Shown here: in pieces, positions 1 to 9,009 of the stretch | Layout of the letters: every line of letters begins with the position of its first letter | How positions within the stretch are numbered: position 1 is the stretch's first letter | Notes under the pieces: model-generated | Told to the model about the DNA's origin: nothing | What the model saw: only the letters and a program-made list of their open reading frames with translations | Databases searched by the model: none | Program-made: the position numbers and the translations under genes | Assembly (NCBI RefSeq): GCF_000512695.2 | Contig: NZ_AZRW02000031.1 | Location: 1 to 49,109, forward strand | Reading direction: 5' to 3' | DNA length: 49,109 bases | DNA from: Pseudomonas sp. QTF5 | Lineage (GTDB): Bacteria; Pseudomonadota; Gammaproteobacteria; Pseudomonadales; Pseudomonadaceae

Positions 1-155
1 GAGCCCCCTGCGAAAGCTTAGTGGGCGATCGCAGAGGGCGGCGGGGGTAGCCATTTCATTATTAGATCTTCAGTGAACACAAGTTTTGTGTCCGGCAAAA
101 ATCAAGTGTGGGAGCGGGCTTGCTCGCGAAGGGGCCGGAACAGGCAGCCAACACA
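1..155. other. Left-edge intergenic stretch
   Basis: No coding signal is convincing here. The only recognisable element is a single REP half-palindrome at 108-130, just downstream of the stop codon of the minus-strand channel gene. Bases 1-107 show nothing I can name. Confidence 0.5.
108..130 (+). repeat. Single REP arm
   Basis: This is one copy of the Pseudomonas REP core (GTGGGAGCGGGC followed by TTGCTCGCGAA). Unlike the other copies in the window it has no inverted partner nearby. It lies 26 nt beyond the stop codon of the MscS-type gene on the opposite strand, a usual place for a REP. Confidence 0.8.
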
Positions 156-1601
156 TCAGCCGCTACGACTGCGCAACCACTGCAAAAACCCCTTCTTCGC
201 CACCACCTTAGGCACTTCCTGAATCAGCGTCTGAGCCGTATGCATACGGAAATCCAGCAAGGCCTTCATCGCTTCGTTGATGTCATGGCGAGCATCCAGG
301 CACGGTTTGAGGTATTCCTTCTCGATGCGATAAAGCGTGCAAAAAGTCTTGGCCGAAAAGTCGGCGAGCGCCGATTCATCGGAAAGAATCCCGGCCTCGC
401 CGATCACCTCACCCGGCCCCATGCGCCCGGCCTCGAACTTTTTGCCACCGCGACTCAGCGCCACTGACACCACACCAGACTCGATGATGAACAGATGATC
501 GCTGACCTCCCCCGCCGGCAGGATCATTTCGCCTGCGCGGAAGGTTTGCAGCTTCATGTTCTGGCTAAAGGTTTCTTTCTCCTCCTGACGCAGGGTCGAG
601 AAGATGTTCGAGCTGTCCAGCAGCGCTCGCGGCCGGGACAGGATGGCAGGCGCGCTGGGTTCGACGCTCGACAACAGGCTGACACCGGACGCCTGCAAAT
701 GCCGGAATGCCAGATCGAATAGCAGATTACGCACCATGCGCTTCTGATCCATGGAGACCACGAAGCCGCTGATTTCGTATTCCACGCCGGTGCTGCCGGA
801 GCTTTTCAACGACACGCTCGGCGCCGGTTTGGCCAACAGGAAGCGGCACCCTTGCATGGCCCGCTCCAGTGCATCAATCACCGTTTGCGGACGAGCATGG
901 GGGCTGACTTGCAAGCTGATCGACACCCCGAAAATGTCACTGGGCCGGCTGAAGTTGACGATCTTGGCTTTGGCCGCCAGGGAGTTGGGAATTACCGCCA
1001 TGCTGCCTTGCGCGGTTTGCAGGCGCGTGGCACGCCAGTCGATATCGGTGACCCGGCCTTCGGTGCCGTCGATGGAGATCCAGTCATCCAGTTGATAGGG
1101 TTTGGTGGTGTTCAGGACGATTCCGGAGAACACGTCGCTAAGGGTGCTTTGCAAGGCCAGGCCGACGATGATCGCCAACGCGCCGGACGTTGCCAGCACG
1201 CCCTTGACCGGCAATTCGAGTACGTACGCCAGGGCGGCGATGACCGCGATCAGGAAAATCACTGCGCCGAGCAGATCCTGCAGCAAACGCCCGGTGTGCC
1301 CGACCCGTTGCATCATCACCGCGCCGATCAATACCGTCAGGGTGCGCGCGGCGAACAGCCACCAGCCAATTTGCAAACCGGTCGCCGCCAGGTGCAACGG
1401 CACATTATCGGCCCAGGGCGCCGGTTCCATGGGGTTCAAGCCTTCGTTGAACAGCAGCACGCTGAACAGCGAAAAAATCACCAGCCGCACCGCCAGTTTC
1501 CAGTTGCTGCCGCTGGCGGTGATCAAACGCCACAGCCCCAGATCGATCAGGATCAGAATCAGCGCGCTGAGCAACGGGTGATCGGTGAGCAGTGACAGCA
1601 T
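156..1601 (-). CDS. MscS-family mechanosensitive channel with C-terminal cyclic-nucleotide-binding domain
   Basis: A 481-residue inner-membrane protein. The N-terminal ~180 residues contain several hydrophobic helices, followed by the MscS pore helix and beta domain (GALAIIVGLALQSTLSDVFSG, then KPYQLDDWISIDGTEGRV). The last ~150 residues form a cNMP-binding/CRP-like domain (LPAGEVSDHLFIIESGVVSVALS, then GPGEVIGEAGILSDE). Related fusions are known as cyclic-nucleotide-gated or -modulated MscS-like channels; gating by a nucleotide is an inference here. I placed the start at the ATG at 1601 because it has a GGAG ribosome-binding site about 8 nt upstream and opens directly into a membrane segment. 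The open frame extends 30 codons further upstream without a signal-like sequence. It is monocistronic, with a REP pair upstream. Confidence 0.85.
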   Translation of the reverse strand: MLSLLTDHPLLSALILILIDLGLWRLITASGSNWKLAVRLVIFSLFSVLLFNEGLNPMEPAPWADNVPLHLAATGLQIGWWLFAARTLTVLIGAVMMQRVGHTGRLLQDLLGAVIFLIAVIAALAYVLELPVKGVLATSGALAIIVGLALQSTLSDVFSGIVLNTTKPYQLDDWISIDGTEGRVTDIDWRATRLQTAQGSMAVIPNSLAAKAKIVNFSRPSDIFGVSISLQVSPHARPQTVIDALERAMQGCRFLLAKPAPSVSLKSSGSTGVEYEISGFVVSMDQKRMVRNLLFDLAFRHLQASGVSLLSSVEPSAPAILSRPRALLDSSNIFSTLRQEEKETFSQNMKLQTFRAGEMILPAGEVSDHLFIIESGVVSVALSRGGKKFEAGRMGPGEVIGEAGILSDESALADFSAKTFCTLYRIEKEYLKPCLDARHDINEAMKALLDFRMHTAQTLIQEVPKVVAKKGFLQWLRSRSG

Positions 1602-1692
1602 CAAGCAACTCCAGCAAGGGTAATGGCGCGAAGATCTCACAGATTGTAGGAGCTGGCGAAGCCTCCGATCGACAAAACACCACAAAACCAAT

Positions 1693-1780
1693 GTGGAAGC
1701 GGGCTTGCTCGCGAAAACGGTGTAACAGTCAACGTTATTGTTGAATGTTAAGCAGCCTTCGCGAGCAAGCCCGCTCCCAC
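1693..1780. repeat. REP pair (BIME)
   Basis: Two inverted 23-nt REP cores, 1693-1715 (one mismatch, GTGGAAGCGGG) and 1758-1780, are separated by 42 nt and could fold into a long hairpin. The pair lies between the channel gene and the end of the YcaC-like gene. Its central spacer differs from that of the three composite elements further right. Confidence 0.85.
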
Positions 1781-1800
1781 ATTAGATAGATGTTGCCGGG

Positions 1801-2427
1801 TTACTTGGCGTTGGTCAGGGTGTTGTAGCTGGTCATCAGATTGCGGTAGTCCGGGATGTGGTTGGAGAACAGGGTCGCCAGACCTTCCACGTCGTTGCGC
1901 CAGTCGCGATGCAGTTCACAGGCCAGGCCGAACCAGGTCATCAACTGGGCACCGGAGGACGACATGCGATCCCACGCCGATTGACGGGTCAATTCGTTGA
2001 AGGTGCCGGAAGCATCGGTCACCACGAACACCTCAAAGCCTTCGGCCAGGGCCGACAGCGCCGGGAATGCCACGCAGACTTCGGTCACCACACCGGCGAT
2101 GATCAGTTGTTTCTTGCCGGTGGCTTTGATCGCCTTGACGAAGTCTTCGTTATCCCAGGCATTGATCTGGCCTGGGCGCGCGATGTACGGCGCATCCGGG
2201 AACAACTCTTTGAGTTCCGGTACCAGCGGACCGTTGGGGCCGGTTTCGAAACTGGTGGTCAGAATCGTCGGCAGCTTGAAGTACTTGGCCAGGTCGGCCA
2301 GGGCCAACACGTTGTTTTTGAAACGATCCGGATCGATGTCGCGCACCAGAGAAAGCAGACCCGCCTGATGATCCACCAGCAGAACGGCGGCGTTATCTTT
2401 GTCGAGACGTTTGTAGGAAGTAGTCAT
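1801..2427 (-). CDS. ycaC: YcaC-type isochorismatase-superfamily cysteine hydrolase
   Basis: A 208-residue cytoplasmic protein of the isochorismatase-like fold, close to E. coli YcaC in length and in the blocks NAWDNEDFVKAIKATGKKQLIIAG and TEVCVAFPALSALAEGFEV. The expected catalytic residues are visible: Asp19 (LLVDHQ), a basic residue at 84 (IARPG) and Cys118 (TEVCVAF). The physiological substrate of YcaC proteins is unsettled, so only hydrolase or amidase-like chemistry can be proposed. The ATG at 2427 has an AGGA-containing ribosome-binding site. It lies 127 nt downstream of the pirin gene on the same strand, so co-transcription is plausible. A LysR regulator diverges from that pair. Confidence 0.85.
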   Translation of the reverse strand: MTTSYKRLDKDNAAVLLVDHQAGLLSLVRDIDPDRFKNNVLALADLAKYFKLPTILTTSFETGPNGPLVPELKELFPDAPYIARPGQINAWDNEDFVKAIKATGKKQLIIAGVVTEVCVAFPALSALAEGFEVFVVTDASGTFNELTRQSAWDRMSSSGAQLMTWFGLACELHRDWRNDVEGLATLFSNHIPDYRNLMTSYNTLTNAK

Positions 2428-2554
2428 GGAGTAATCCTCGCTTTTTATCGATGCCGAACGGGCCGGCGTAAGTGAACTCTGTTTTTTCGTTTAAACGTGG
2501 CCAGGCAAGCGTAGTCAGGCAAGCCCGGCACGTCACAGCGTTACAACATTGATT

Positions 2555-3421
2555 TCAACCGGGCATCCGACCGAAGCGGCCGGACTGGAAGTCAGCAAAG
2601 GCCTGGTGAATCTCCTGCTCGCTGTTCATCACGAATGGGCCATGGCCGACAATCGGTTCGTCGATTGGCTCGCCGCTGAGCAGCAGCACCACAGCGTCGT
2701 TATTGGCTTGCAGGCTGAGCTGATTGCCATTGCGCTCGAACAACGCCAACTGCCCTTCGCGCACCAGTTCCGGGCCGTTGACCTGAACCGTGCCGCGCAG
2801 CACCACCAGTGCGGTGTTGCGTCCTTCGTGCAAATCCAGGGTCAGCAACTTGCCGGCCTTCAAGCGAACGTCCCACAAGTCGATCGGCGTGAAAGTCCGC
2901 GCCGGGCCTTTGTGGCCGTCGAATTCACCGGCGATCAAGCGCAGACTGCCAGCGTTGTTCTTGAGCGGGAGGCTCGGGATATCACCGTCGAGAATCGTCT
3001 GGTAACCGGGCTCGGCCATCTTGTCCCTGGCCGGCAGGTTGACCCACAGCTGCACCATTTCCAGGGTGCCGCCGCTCTTGGCGAAACCTTCGGAGTGGAA
3101 CTCTTCATGAAGAATCCCCGAGGCCGCGGTCATCCATTGCACGTCGCCGGGGCCGATCTTGCCGCCGCTGCCGGTGGAGTCGCGGTGTTCCACTTCGCCC
3201 TTGTAAACAATAGTCACGGTTTCGAAACCACGGTGCGGATGCTGACCAACGCCACGACGCTCGGTGGTCGGGGTGAATTCGGTCGGACCGGCGTGATCCA
3301 GCAGCAGAAACGGGCTGATGTGTTTGCCCAGGTTGTCGTAGGAAAACAGCGTGCGTACCGGAAAACCGTCGCCGACCCAATGGGTTCGTGGGCTGGTGTA
3401 GATACCGATGATGTTTTTCAT
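2555..3421 (-). CDS. Pirin-family (bicupin) protein
   Basis: A 288-residue cupin protein. The N-terminal cupin shows the pirin metal-binding pattern GQHPHRGFETVTIVYKGEVEHRDS, followed by a Glu/His pair (GILHEEFHSE). Such residues bind Fe(II) in characterised pirins, some of which have quercetinase activity; the substrate here is unknown. The ATG at 3421 is preceded by GGAGG at ideal spacing. A longer frame from a TTG at 3433 would overlap that ribosome-binding site, so I reject it. The gene is divergent from the LysR gene at 3527 (105-nt gap) and upstream of ycaC, suggesting a small LysR-controlled unit with an oxidative or stress role (inference). Confidence 0.88.
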   Translation of the reverse strand: MKNIIGIYTSPRTHWVGDGFPVRTLFSYDNLGKHISPFLLLDHAGPTEFTPTTERRGVGQHPHRGFETVTIVYKGEVEHRDSTGSGGKIGPGDVQWMTAASGILHEEFHSEGFAKSGGTLEMVQLWVNLPARDKMAEPGYQTILDGDIPSLPLKNNAGSLRLIAGEFDGHKGPARTFTPIDLWDVRLKAGKLLTLDLHEGRNTALVVLRGTVQVNGPELVREGQLALFERNGNQLSLQANNDAVVLLLSGEPIDEPIVGHGPFVMNSEQEIHQAFADFQSGRFGRMPG

Positions 3422-3526
3422 CTTTTCCTCCAAATCTGTTGTGTGACGCGATGGACAAAGCTTAAAACCACGACCTTTACTGCGCTAGACTGCAAAAATC
3501 AGCCTTAGCGTTCTATTTGGAGAACG

Positions 3527-4435
3527 ATGGTGGAAGACCTCAATACCCTGTACTACTTCACTCAGGTGGTGGAACACCGCGGTTTCGCCCCGGCCGGGCG
3601 CGCGCTGGACATGCCCAAATCCAAGCTCAGCCGACGCATTGCCGAGCTCGAAGAACGCCTTGGCGTGCGGCTGCTGCACCGCACCAGCCGGCATTGCTCG
3701 TTGACCGAAATCGGCCAGGCTTATTACCAGCGTTGCCTGGCCATGCGGGTGGAAGCCGAAAGCGCTGCGGAGCTGATCGAACGCAATCGTTCCGAACCCC
3801 AGGGCCTGGTGCGCATCAGTTGCCCGACCGCGCTGTTGAATTCCTGGGTCGGGCCGATGCTGACCCGCTACATGCTCAAATACCCGTTGGTGGAGTTGTT
3901 CATCGAAAGCACCAACCGCCGGGTCGATCTGATCCACGAAGGGTTCGATATCGCGCTGCGAGTGCGCTTTCCACCGCTGGAAAACACCGACATGGTGATG
4001 AAGGTGCTGGGCAACAGCACCCAATGCCTGGTGGGCAGTCCGGCGTTTGCGCAGCGTTTGTCGTCACCGGCCACGCCGGCTGATCTCAGCGGTCTGCCAA
4101 GCGTGCATTGGGGTGGCGCGCAGCGTGAATATCAGTGGGAATTGTTCCGTGCCGACGGTGCCAGCGCGCTGATTCGTCATACGCCTCGAATGGTTACTGA
4201 CGACTTGCTGGCCTTGCGTCACGCGGTGCTCGCCGGCATCGGCATCGCCCACCTGCCCAACGTAGTGGTGCGTGATGAGATTGCCGCCGGACGACTGGTG
4301 GAACTGATTCCGGGCTGGACACCCAAGTGCGGGATCGTGCATGCGATCTTCCCCTCACGACGCGGATTGTTGCCGTCGGTGCGGACCTTGATCGACTTTC
4401 TCGGGGAGGAGTTCAGTCACAGTGACATCGCTTGA
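3527..4435 (+). CDS. LysR-family transcriptional regulator
   Basis: A 302-residue LTTR. The N-terminal winged helix-turn-helix is clear (LNTLYYFTQVVEHRGFAPAGRAL, then KSKLSRRIAELEERLGVRLLHRTSRH), followed by a periplasmic-binding-protein-like effector domain. The start has a TTGGAGA ribosome-binding site 5-6 nt upstream. It is divergently transcribed from the pirin-ycaC pair, the classic arrangement for an LTTR that regulates its neighbour, so pirin and ycaC are its likeliest targets. The effector is not deducible. The gene ends 27 nt from the convergent hybrid kinase gene. Confidence 0.9.
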   Translation: MVEDLNTLYYFTQVVEHRGFAPAGRALDMPKSKLSRRIAELEERLGVRLLHRTSRHCSLTEIGQAYYQRCLAMRVEAESAAELIERNRSEPQGLVRISCPTALLNSWVGPMLTRYMLKYPLVELFIESTNRRVDLIHEGFDIALRVRFPPLENTDMVMKVLGNSTQCLVGSPAFAQRLSSPATPADLSGLPSVHWGGAQREYQWELFRADGASALIRHTPRMVTDDLLALRHAVLAGIGIAHLPNVVVRDEIAAGRLVELIPGWTPKCGIVHAIFPSRRGLLPSVRTLIDFLGEEFSHSDIA

Positions 4436-4462
4436 GGCAGGCGATAGACGGGAGATCAGGCC

Positions 4463-7400
4463 TCAACCCTGCTCAAGACTGTGGTCCAGGCGCGTCATGG
4501 CTTGATGCAACTGATCGACGGCTGCGTCAATCAGTGCGGCATCGCCCTTGCCACATGCACGCTCCAGTTGTTCGCAACACTCGACCAGGCTCAGCGCCCG
4601 GACCATCTGCGCCCCGCCCTTGATGCGATGTGCCAGGTCCTGCAAGCCGTGGTGATTGCCGCTGGCATGTTCTTGCAGCAGGCGTTCGCGATCATCGCGG
4701 TTGGTCACGGCCAGGTCGTGCAACAGTTGGGTGATCAGTTCATAGTCGGCCCCTGTGTATCGCTGCAGCCCGCTTAAATCGATTTCGACCATGGAAAGCC
4801 CTTCGGTCGCGCCTGCCGGTTCGCTGGAAAATCTCGTGGCCAACCATGCACTCAGGTCGACCAATCGAATCGGTTTGAACAGGCAATCGTCCATACCTGC
4901 TTCAATACAACGGGTTTTCACCTCGGGTTGCGCATTGGCGGTGAAGCCCAGAATCACTGTCGGTTGCCCCACTTCAAACCGTTCCTCATCGCGGATCGCA
5001 CCCGCCAGTTCATAACCGCTGACCACCGGCATGTTGCAGTCGGTGATGACCAGATCGAAGGTGTGTTCACGCCATTGCTTGAAACCTTGCTGACCATCCT
5101 CCGCGACCCGAACGTGGTGCCCCAAATAACTCAGTTGCCGCGAAAGCAACAACCGATTAGCCGGGTAATCATCGACCACCAGAATCGTCAGAGGGCGGAT
5201 CTTTATCTGTGATTCATTCTCCGACATTTCAATGACGGGCATCGTGTGCAATGCGACCAGTTCAAGGCTGATGTCCACCCGGGTGCCACACCCCAGAAGG
5301 CTGTCGAGCTGCAAACGCCCCCCCATCATTTCGCACAACGTGCGGCTGATCGCCAGCCCCAGACCGGAACCCTGTCGGCCTGATTGCTGACTGTTCCCGG
5401 CCTGCACGAAAGGGCTGAACAGTCGTTGCTGGTCAAAGGCGCTGATGCCGATGCCGCTGTCCTCGATGCGCACACTGACCACGAGACGGTCAGGCGGCGC
5501 GGGCACAATCCGTACGCTCAGACTGACCTCGCCTTCGTGGGTGAACTTGATTGCATTGCTCAATAGATTGGACAGCACCTGTTTGAAACGCGTGGGGTCG
5601 ATCAGCACATCACGGTCGCTGTGCTCGTCCAGTTCGACCCGCCACTGCAGATTCTTCTGCCGTGCCAGGCCTTCAAAGACCCGGCACACCGACACTACCA
5701 GCGCCTGCAAATTGGCCCGCTCCGGCGACAGCGACAGATGCCCGGACTCGATACGGGCGATGTCCAGAATGTCGCCGATCAATGCCAGTAACTGCTGCCC
5801 GGCATTTGACGCCACCTCGATGGCCGCGCGGTCGGTAATGCCCTCGTCTGCCCGTTTCAGCGCCAGTTCAAGCATGCCGAGCAGTGCATTCATCGGCGTG
5901 CGGATCTCATGGCTCATGGTGGCCAGGAACGTGGTCTTGGCCCGGTTGGCATCGTCGGCGGCGTCCTTGGCGTCCTGCAATTGTTTGAGCCACTGCTGAC
6001 GCTGACGAATCTGCCGACGCTGCCAGACGATCCAGGCCAGGGCGAGCAGCAACAAGGCGCCAGCCACGACGAAGGCCTGGAGAATTTGCTGGCGATGACG
6101 CAGCCAGTAGCTTTCCTCCAGCATCAGGTCATTGCGCCAATACTGAGTCATCTCGTCGATCTCTTCGGGGGCGATACTGAGCAGCGCCTTGTCCAGTATC
6201 GAATGCAGCTCGGGGGCGTCCCGACCGGTCGCCAGCGTGCTGCGAGCGGGATCGACGCCAACGGTGCTTGTCACTTGCAGACGACTGCGATACAGCCGGG
6301 AAATCATGTAGCGGGCGCCGATCAACGAATTGATACCGCCGTCAGCCTTACCCTGGGCGACCATTTCCATCGCATCTGCCGTCAACGGTGCATTGACCAG
6401 CCGGATCTGCGGAAAATGCTGACGGATGAATTCGCCGGCACTGTTGCCTTGAGTGACGGCCAGTGTTTTGCCGGCCATGTCATCAAGCGTCATGGGGCTG
6501 CCCGGCTCTGCGCGAGTCACCAGTACATTCGGGCTGGTCAGAAACGGGCGAGTGAACTGCAACTCGGCTTCACGTTCGATGCTGGGGCTGATTCCTGCCA
6601 CCAGATCGACCTGCCCGGTCCTGATCCACTCGAACATTTCAGCGACGGACTTTGTCGGTCGTATGTCGAACGTCAAGCCTGTGCGCAGGCTGATTTTCTC
6701 CAATACATCAGCGCCAATACCGCGAAACCTGCCTTCGCTGTCGAAGAAGGAAATCGGCATCAGATTTTCATTGATCGCTACCCTCAAATGCGGATGCTGC
6801 TTGAGCCAATGCTGCTCGGTCACACTGAAATGCAATGGCTGAGTGCCCGAAATAGAGGCGCCTGCGCCTCCCCAGCGGCGCAAGATATTCATTTGTTCAT
6901 TGGTCGTGATCGCCGTCAGCGCCTGGTTGACGATACGCAGCAACCGGCGATTTTCGCTGACCATGGCAAAGGCAAAACGGCCAGGCTCCATGGCAGAGAA
7001 ATCAGCCAGCTGGACGTTGTTCAGGTAGTTTTTGCTGATCAGGTAATGGGCGCTGATCGCATCGCCCAGATAGACATCCGCCTGACCGAACGCCACGGCC
7101 CCCACCGCCCCCAGCGTCGAAGGAAAGAGCTCGACCCGTGCCTCGGGATAAAACTGCTGCACGTATTGCTCGGGCAAGTAGTGATACAGCATCGCCAGGC
7201 GCTTGCCGGCCAGTGCCGGGGTCAGCGTTTGATGCGAATCGGTGCGGGTCACCAGTACCGGTTGATCTACGGCATAGGCGCTGGACTTCTGTAGCAGCGG
7301 ATCCTGTGCCTCATAACTATTAGCCGTTCCCAGCAGGTCAGCCGTCCCTTGTTTGAGCGCCTGGACTGCCTCTTCTCGCGACCCGTAGCGTTGAACGTCG

Positions 7401-7702
7401 ATCTCCACCTGCAAGAGCTGTTTGAGCAAACCGGCGTAGTCCGCCGTAACCCCCTCCAACGCATGGCCCGTGGTAGTGATGTCGAAGGGGGGATAATCCG
7501 GGGCAGAGACGGCAAGCACCAACCGGCCCTTTTGCTGCAGCCAGCGTGAATCGGCCTCCGACAGCTTGACCGTAGACCCTTGCGCGTAGGAACGACCCAG
7601 CAATGTCAAGGTTTGCGGCTGGGCACTGCCATACGACACCCATAGGCCAAGTCCCAGCAACAGCAAGCTTTTCAGGCAGCGCAAGGGTCGGAGGGCGTTC
7701 AT
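4463..7702 (-). CDS. Hybrid sensor histidine kinase of the BvgS/EvgS type
   Basis: A 1079-residue inner-membrane phosphorelay kinase. In order: signal peptide (about 1-27); two type-3 solute-binding (venus-flytrap) domains at about 55-280 and 295-525; one membrane helix at about 541-560; a short coiled linker; HisKA with phospho-acceptor His598 (ATMSHEIRTPMN); HATPase with N box (NLLSNAIKF), G1 (DSGIGI) and G2 (GSGLGL); a receiver domain with Asp888 (ITDCNMP); and an Hpt domain with His1025 (AHRIKGGA). All catalytic residues are present. The tandem periplasmic domains suggest sensing of a small molecule or local conditions, but the signal is unknown. The start ATG directly abuts the stop of the response-regulator gene (TGAATG), so the two are translationally coupled and presumably partners. 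Confidence 0.93.
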   Translation of the reverse strand: MNALRPLRCLKSLLLLGLGLWVSYGSAQPQTLTLLGRSYAQGSTVKLSEADSRWLQQKGRLVLAVSAPDYPPFDITTTGHALEGVTADYAGLLKQLLQVEIDVQRYGSREEAVQALKQGTADLLGTANSYEAQDPLLQKSSAYAVDQPVLVTRTDSHQTLTPALAGKRLAMLYHYLPEQYVQQFYPEARVELFPSTLGAVGAVAFGQADVYLGDAISAHYLISKNYLNNVQLADFSAMEPGRFAFAMVSENRRLLRIVNQALTAITTNEQMNILRRWGGAGASISGTQPLHFSVTEQHWLKQHPHLRVAINENLMPISFFDSEGRFRGIGADVLEKISLRTGLTFDIRPTKSVAEMFEWIRTGQVDLVAGISPSIEREAELQFTRPFLTSPNVLVTRAEPGSPMTLDDMAGKTLAVTQGNSAGEFIRQHFPQIRLVNAPLTADAMEMVAQGKADGGINSLIGARYMISRLYRSRLQVTSTVGVDPARSTLATGRDAPELHSILDKALLSIAPEEIDEMTQYWRNDLMLEESYWLRHRQQILQAFVVAGALLLLALAWIVWQRRQIRQRQQWLKQLQDAKDAADDANRAKTTFLATMSHEIRTPMNALLGMLELALKRADEGITDRAAIEVASNAGQQLLALIGDILDIARIESGHLSLSPERANLQALVVSVCRVFEGLARQKNLQWRVELDEHSDRDVLIDPTRFKQVLSNLLSNAIKFTHEGEVSLSVRIVPAPPDRLVVSVRIEDSGIGISAFDQQRLFSPFVQAGNSQQSGRQGSGLGLAISRTLCEMMGGRLQLDSLLGCGTRVDISLELVALHTMPVIEMSENESQIKIRPLTILVVDDYPANRLLLSRQLSYLGHHVRVAEDGQQGFKQWREHTFDLVITDCNMPVVSGYELAGAIRDEERFEVGQPTVILGFTANAQPEVKTRCIEAGMDDCLFKPIRLVDLSAWLATRFSSEPAGATEGLSMVEIDLSGLQRYTGADYELITQLLHDLAVTNRDDRERLLQEHASGNHHGLQDLAHRIKGGAQMVRALSLVECCEQLERACGKGDAALIDAAVDQLHQAMTRLDHSLEQG

Positions 7703-8329
7703 TCAGATCAGATGATTGCGTCGGGCAAGATCACGCAGATGCACCGACGATTCCACGTTGAGTTTTCCGATCAAACGGGTTTTGTAGGTACTGACGGTCT
7801 TGTGGCTCAAATGCATGGTGTCAGCGATGTCCTTGTTGCTCACGCCCCGTGCCAGATGCTGGAAGATCGTCAATTCGCGGTCCGACAGATTGTCGATCAT
7901 CTGCTTTTCGCTGCGCTGCAACATGCTCGATGACACTGAACTCGAGGGCAGCTGCGTGAAATAGGTGTATCCCCTCATCACGGCGTGCACGGCTTTGTGC
8001 AGATGCTGCAGATCGTTAGTCTTGGCGACATAGGCCGAGGCACCGGCTCGCATGCATCGATCCTGATAAAACATCGGCTCCTGGGACGTGAAGACCACAA
8101 TGCAACACCGCACCTCGCCAGCCTTAATCCGTGCCAGCACATCCAGCCCGTCGAGGGACGGAATGTTGAGATCCAGCACCACCAGTTCAGGCTTGTGTTC
8201 GCGAATCATCGGCAAGACTTCATTACCGCTGGAGGCTTCGTAGATGTGTTTGTATCCCTCAAGCTTGAGTACGATTTTGACTGCGCTGCGAATCACCGGA
8301 TGATCGTCCACAACCAACGCTGACTTCAT
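7703..8329 (-). CDS. NarL/FixJ-family response regulator (BvgA/EvgA-like)
   Basis: A 208-residue regulator. The receiver domain has the acidic pair Asp8-Asp9, phospho-acceptor Asp53 (VVLDLNIPSLDG) and the conserved Lys near 103 (YVAKTND). The C-terminal LuxR-type helix-turn-helix is intact (LSDRELTIFQHLARGVSNKDIA, then HKTVSTYKTRLIGKL). The ATG at 8329 has an AGGGAG ribosome-binding site. The stop codon is immediately followed by the start of the hybrid kinase, which marks it as the cognate regulator of that phosphorelay. Targets cannot be read from the window. Confidence 0.92.
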   Translation of the reverse strand: MKSALVVDDHPVIRSAVKIVLKLEGYKHIYEASSGNEVLPMIREHKPELVVLDLNIPSLDGLDVLARIKAGEVRCCIVVFTSQEPMFYQDRCMRAGASAYVAKTNDLQHLHKAVHAVMRGYTYFTQLPSSSVSSSMLQRSEKQMIDNLSDRELTIFQHLARGVSNKDIADTMHLSHKTVSTYKTRLIGKLNVESSVHLRDLARRNHLI

Positions 8330-8416
8330 GGCAACTCCCTAGGCAAAAACACGACGATCAGCACTCATTGCCCATGGGCAAGGTCCGGATTAGACGCAGT
8401 AGCTGCGCATAGACTC

Positions 8417-8851
8417 TTACATGGAAAACCGGACTGAACTACCTGACAGAAATGATAGTTCCGACGAACGGTCCTGCGGATCAACGAACGCCATCAAACG
8501 TTGAATTGATGCGAGGTCAGGCAACAAGACGTGACTGATCTGAATCTTCTGCTGCCCCCCGGCCGGAAGCGGTGGCAACCAAGCCTGCTGGCCGTCGTAG
8601 ATCAGCACACGCTCCAGTTGCCGGTTATCGAGGCAGTAACCCACCAAGTCCAGATCCCCACCCGCCAGCGCGGCATCGATGACCAACAGATCGAAGGGTT
8701 CGCGACCGTACTCCACCAGGGTCAGCAACTCTTCCAGGCTTTGCACCGGCGCTACCCGGTAATAACCGAGCTGGTTGAACCAGCGCTCGATTCTCAGCCG
8801 GTTAAAGTGTTGTTCGTCAGCGATCAGGATGCGTAAGGACTTGTTCGACAA
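8417..8851 (-). CDS. Stand-alone receiver-domain protein with a TTG start
   Basis: A 144-residue protein that is almost only a CheY-like receiver. It has an acidic pocket (Asp12-Glu13 in LIADEQHF) and a phosphorylatable Asp59 (DLLVIDAAL). It departs from canonical receivers at the switch positions: the Thr/Ser after beta4 is Tyr (LIYDG) and the Lys-Pro after beta5 reads Leu-Pro (VLLPDL). The only start compatible with the receiver N-terminus is TTG at 8849-8851, preceded by a strong AGGGGGG ribosome-binding site. It has no output domain. It lies 87 nt upstream of the response regulator and kinase genes on the same strand, so it may be an accessory or phosphate-sink component of that system (inference). 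Confidence 0.75.
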   Translation of the reverse strand: MSNKSLRILIADEQHFNRLRIERWFNQLGYYRVAPVQSLEELLTLVEYGREPFDLLVIDAALAGGDLDLVGYCLDNRQLERVLIYDGQQAWLPPLPAGGQQKIQISHVLLPDLASIQRLMAFVDPQDRSSELSFLSGSSVRFSM

Positions 8852-9009
8852 TGGCGCCCCCCTGAAGGGTGTCAGATTAATGAGGGCGCAAGGCTACGGA
8901 AGACCTCCCAGGCTTTCTGTAGGACTTTTCTGAAATACCGTACCCCTTTCGGACACGGTCCTGTAGTAGGCGTGGCGGCAGCTGTGATCTTTTCAGGAGC
9001 GACTCAATA

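Noticed and set aside
5909..7294. 461-codon plus-strand frame opposite the hybrid kinase
   Set aside because: The kinase on the other strand has every expected domain; this frame has none and no ribosome-binding site of note.
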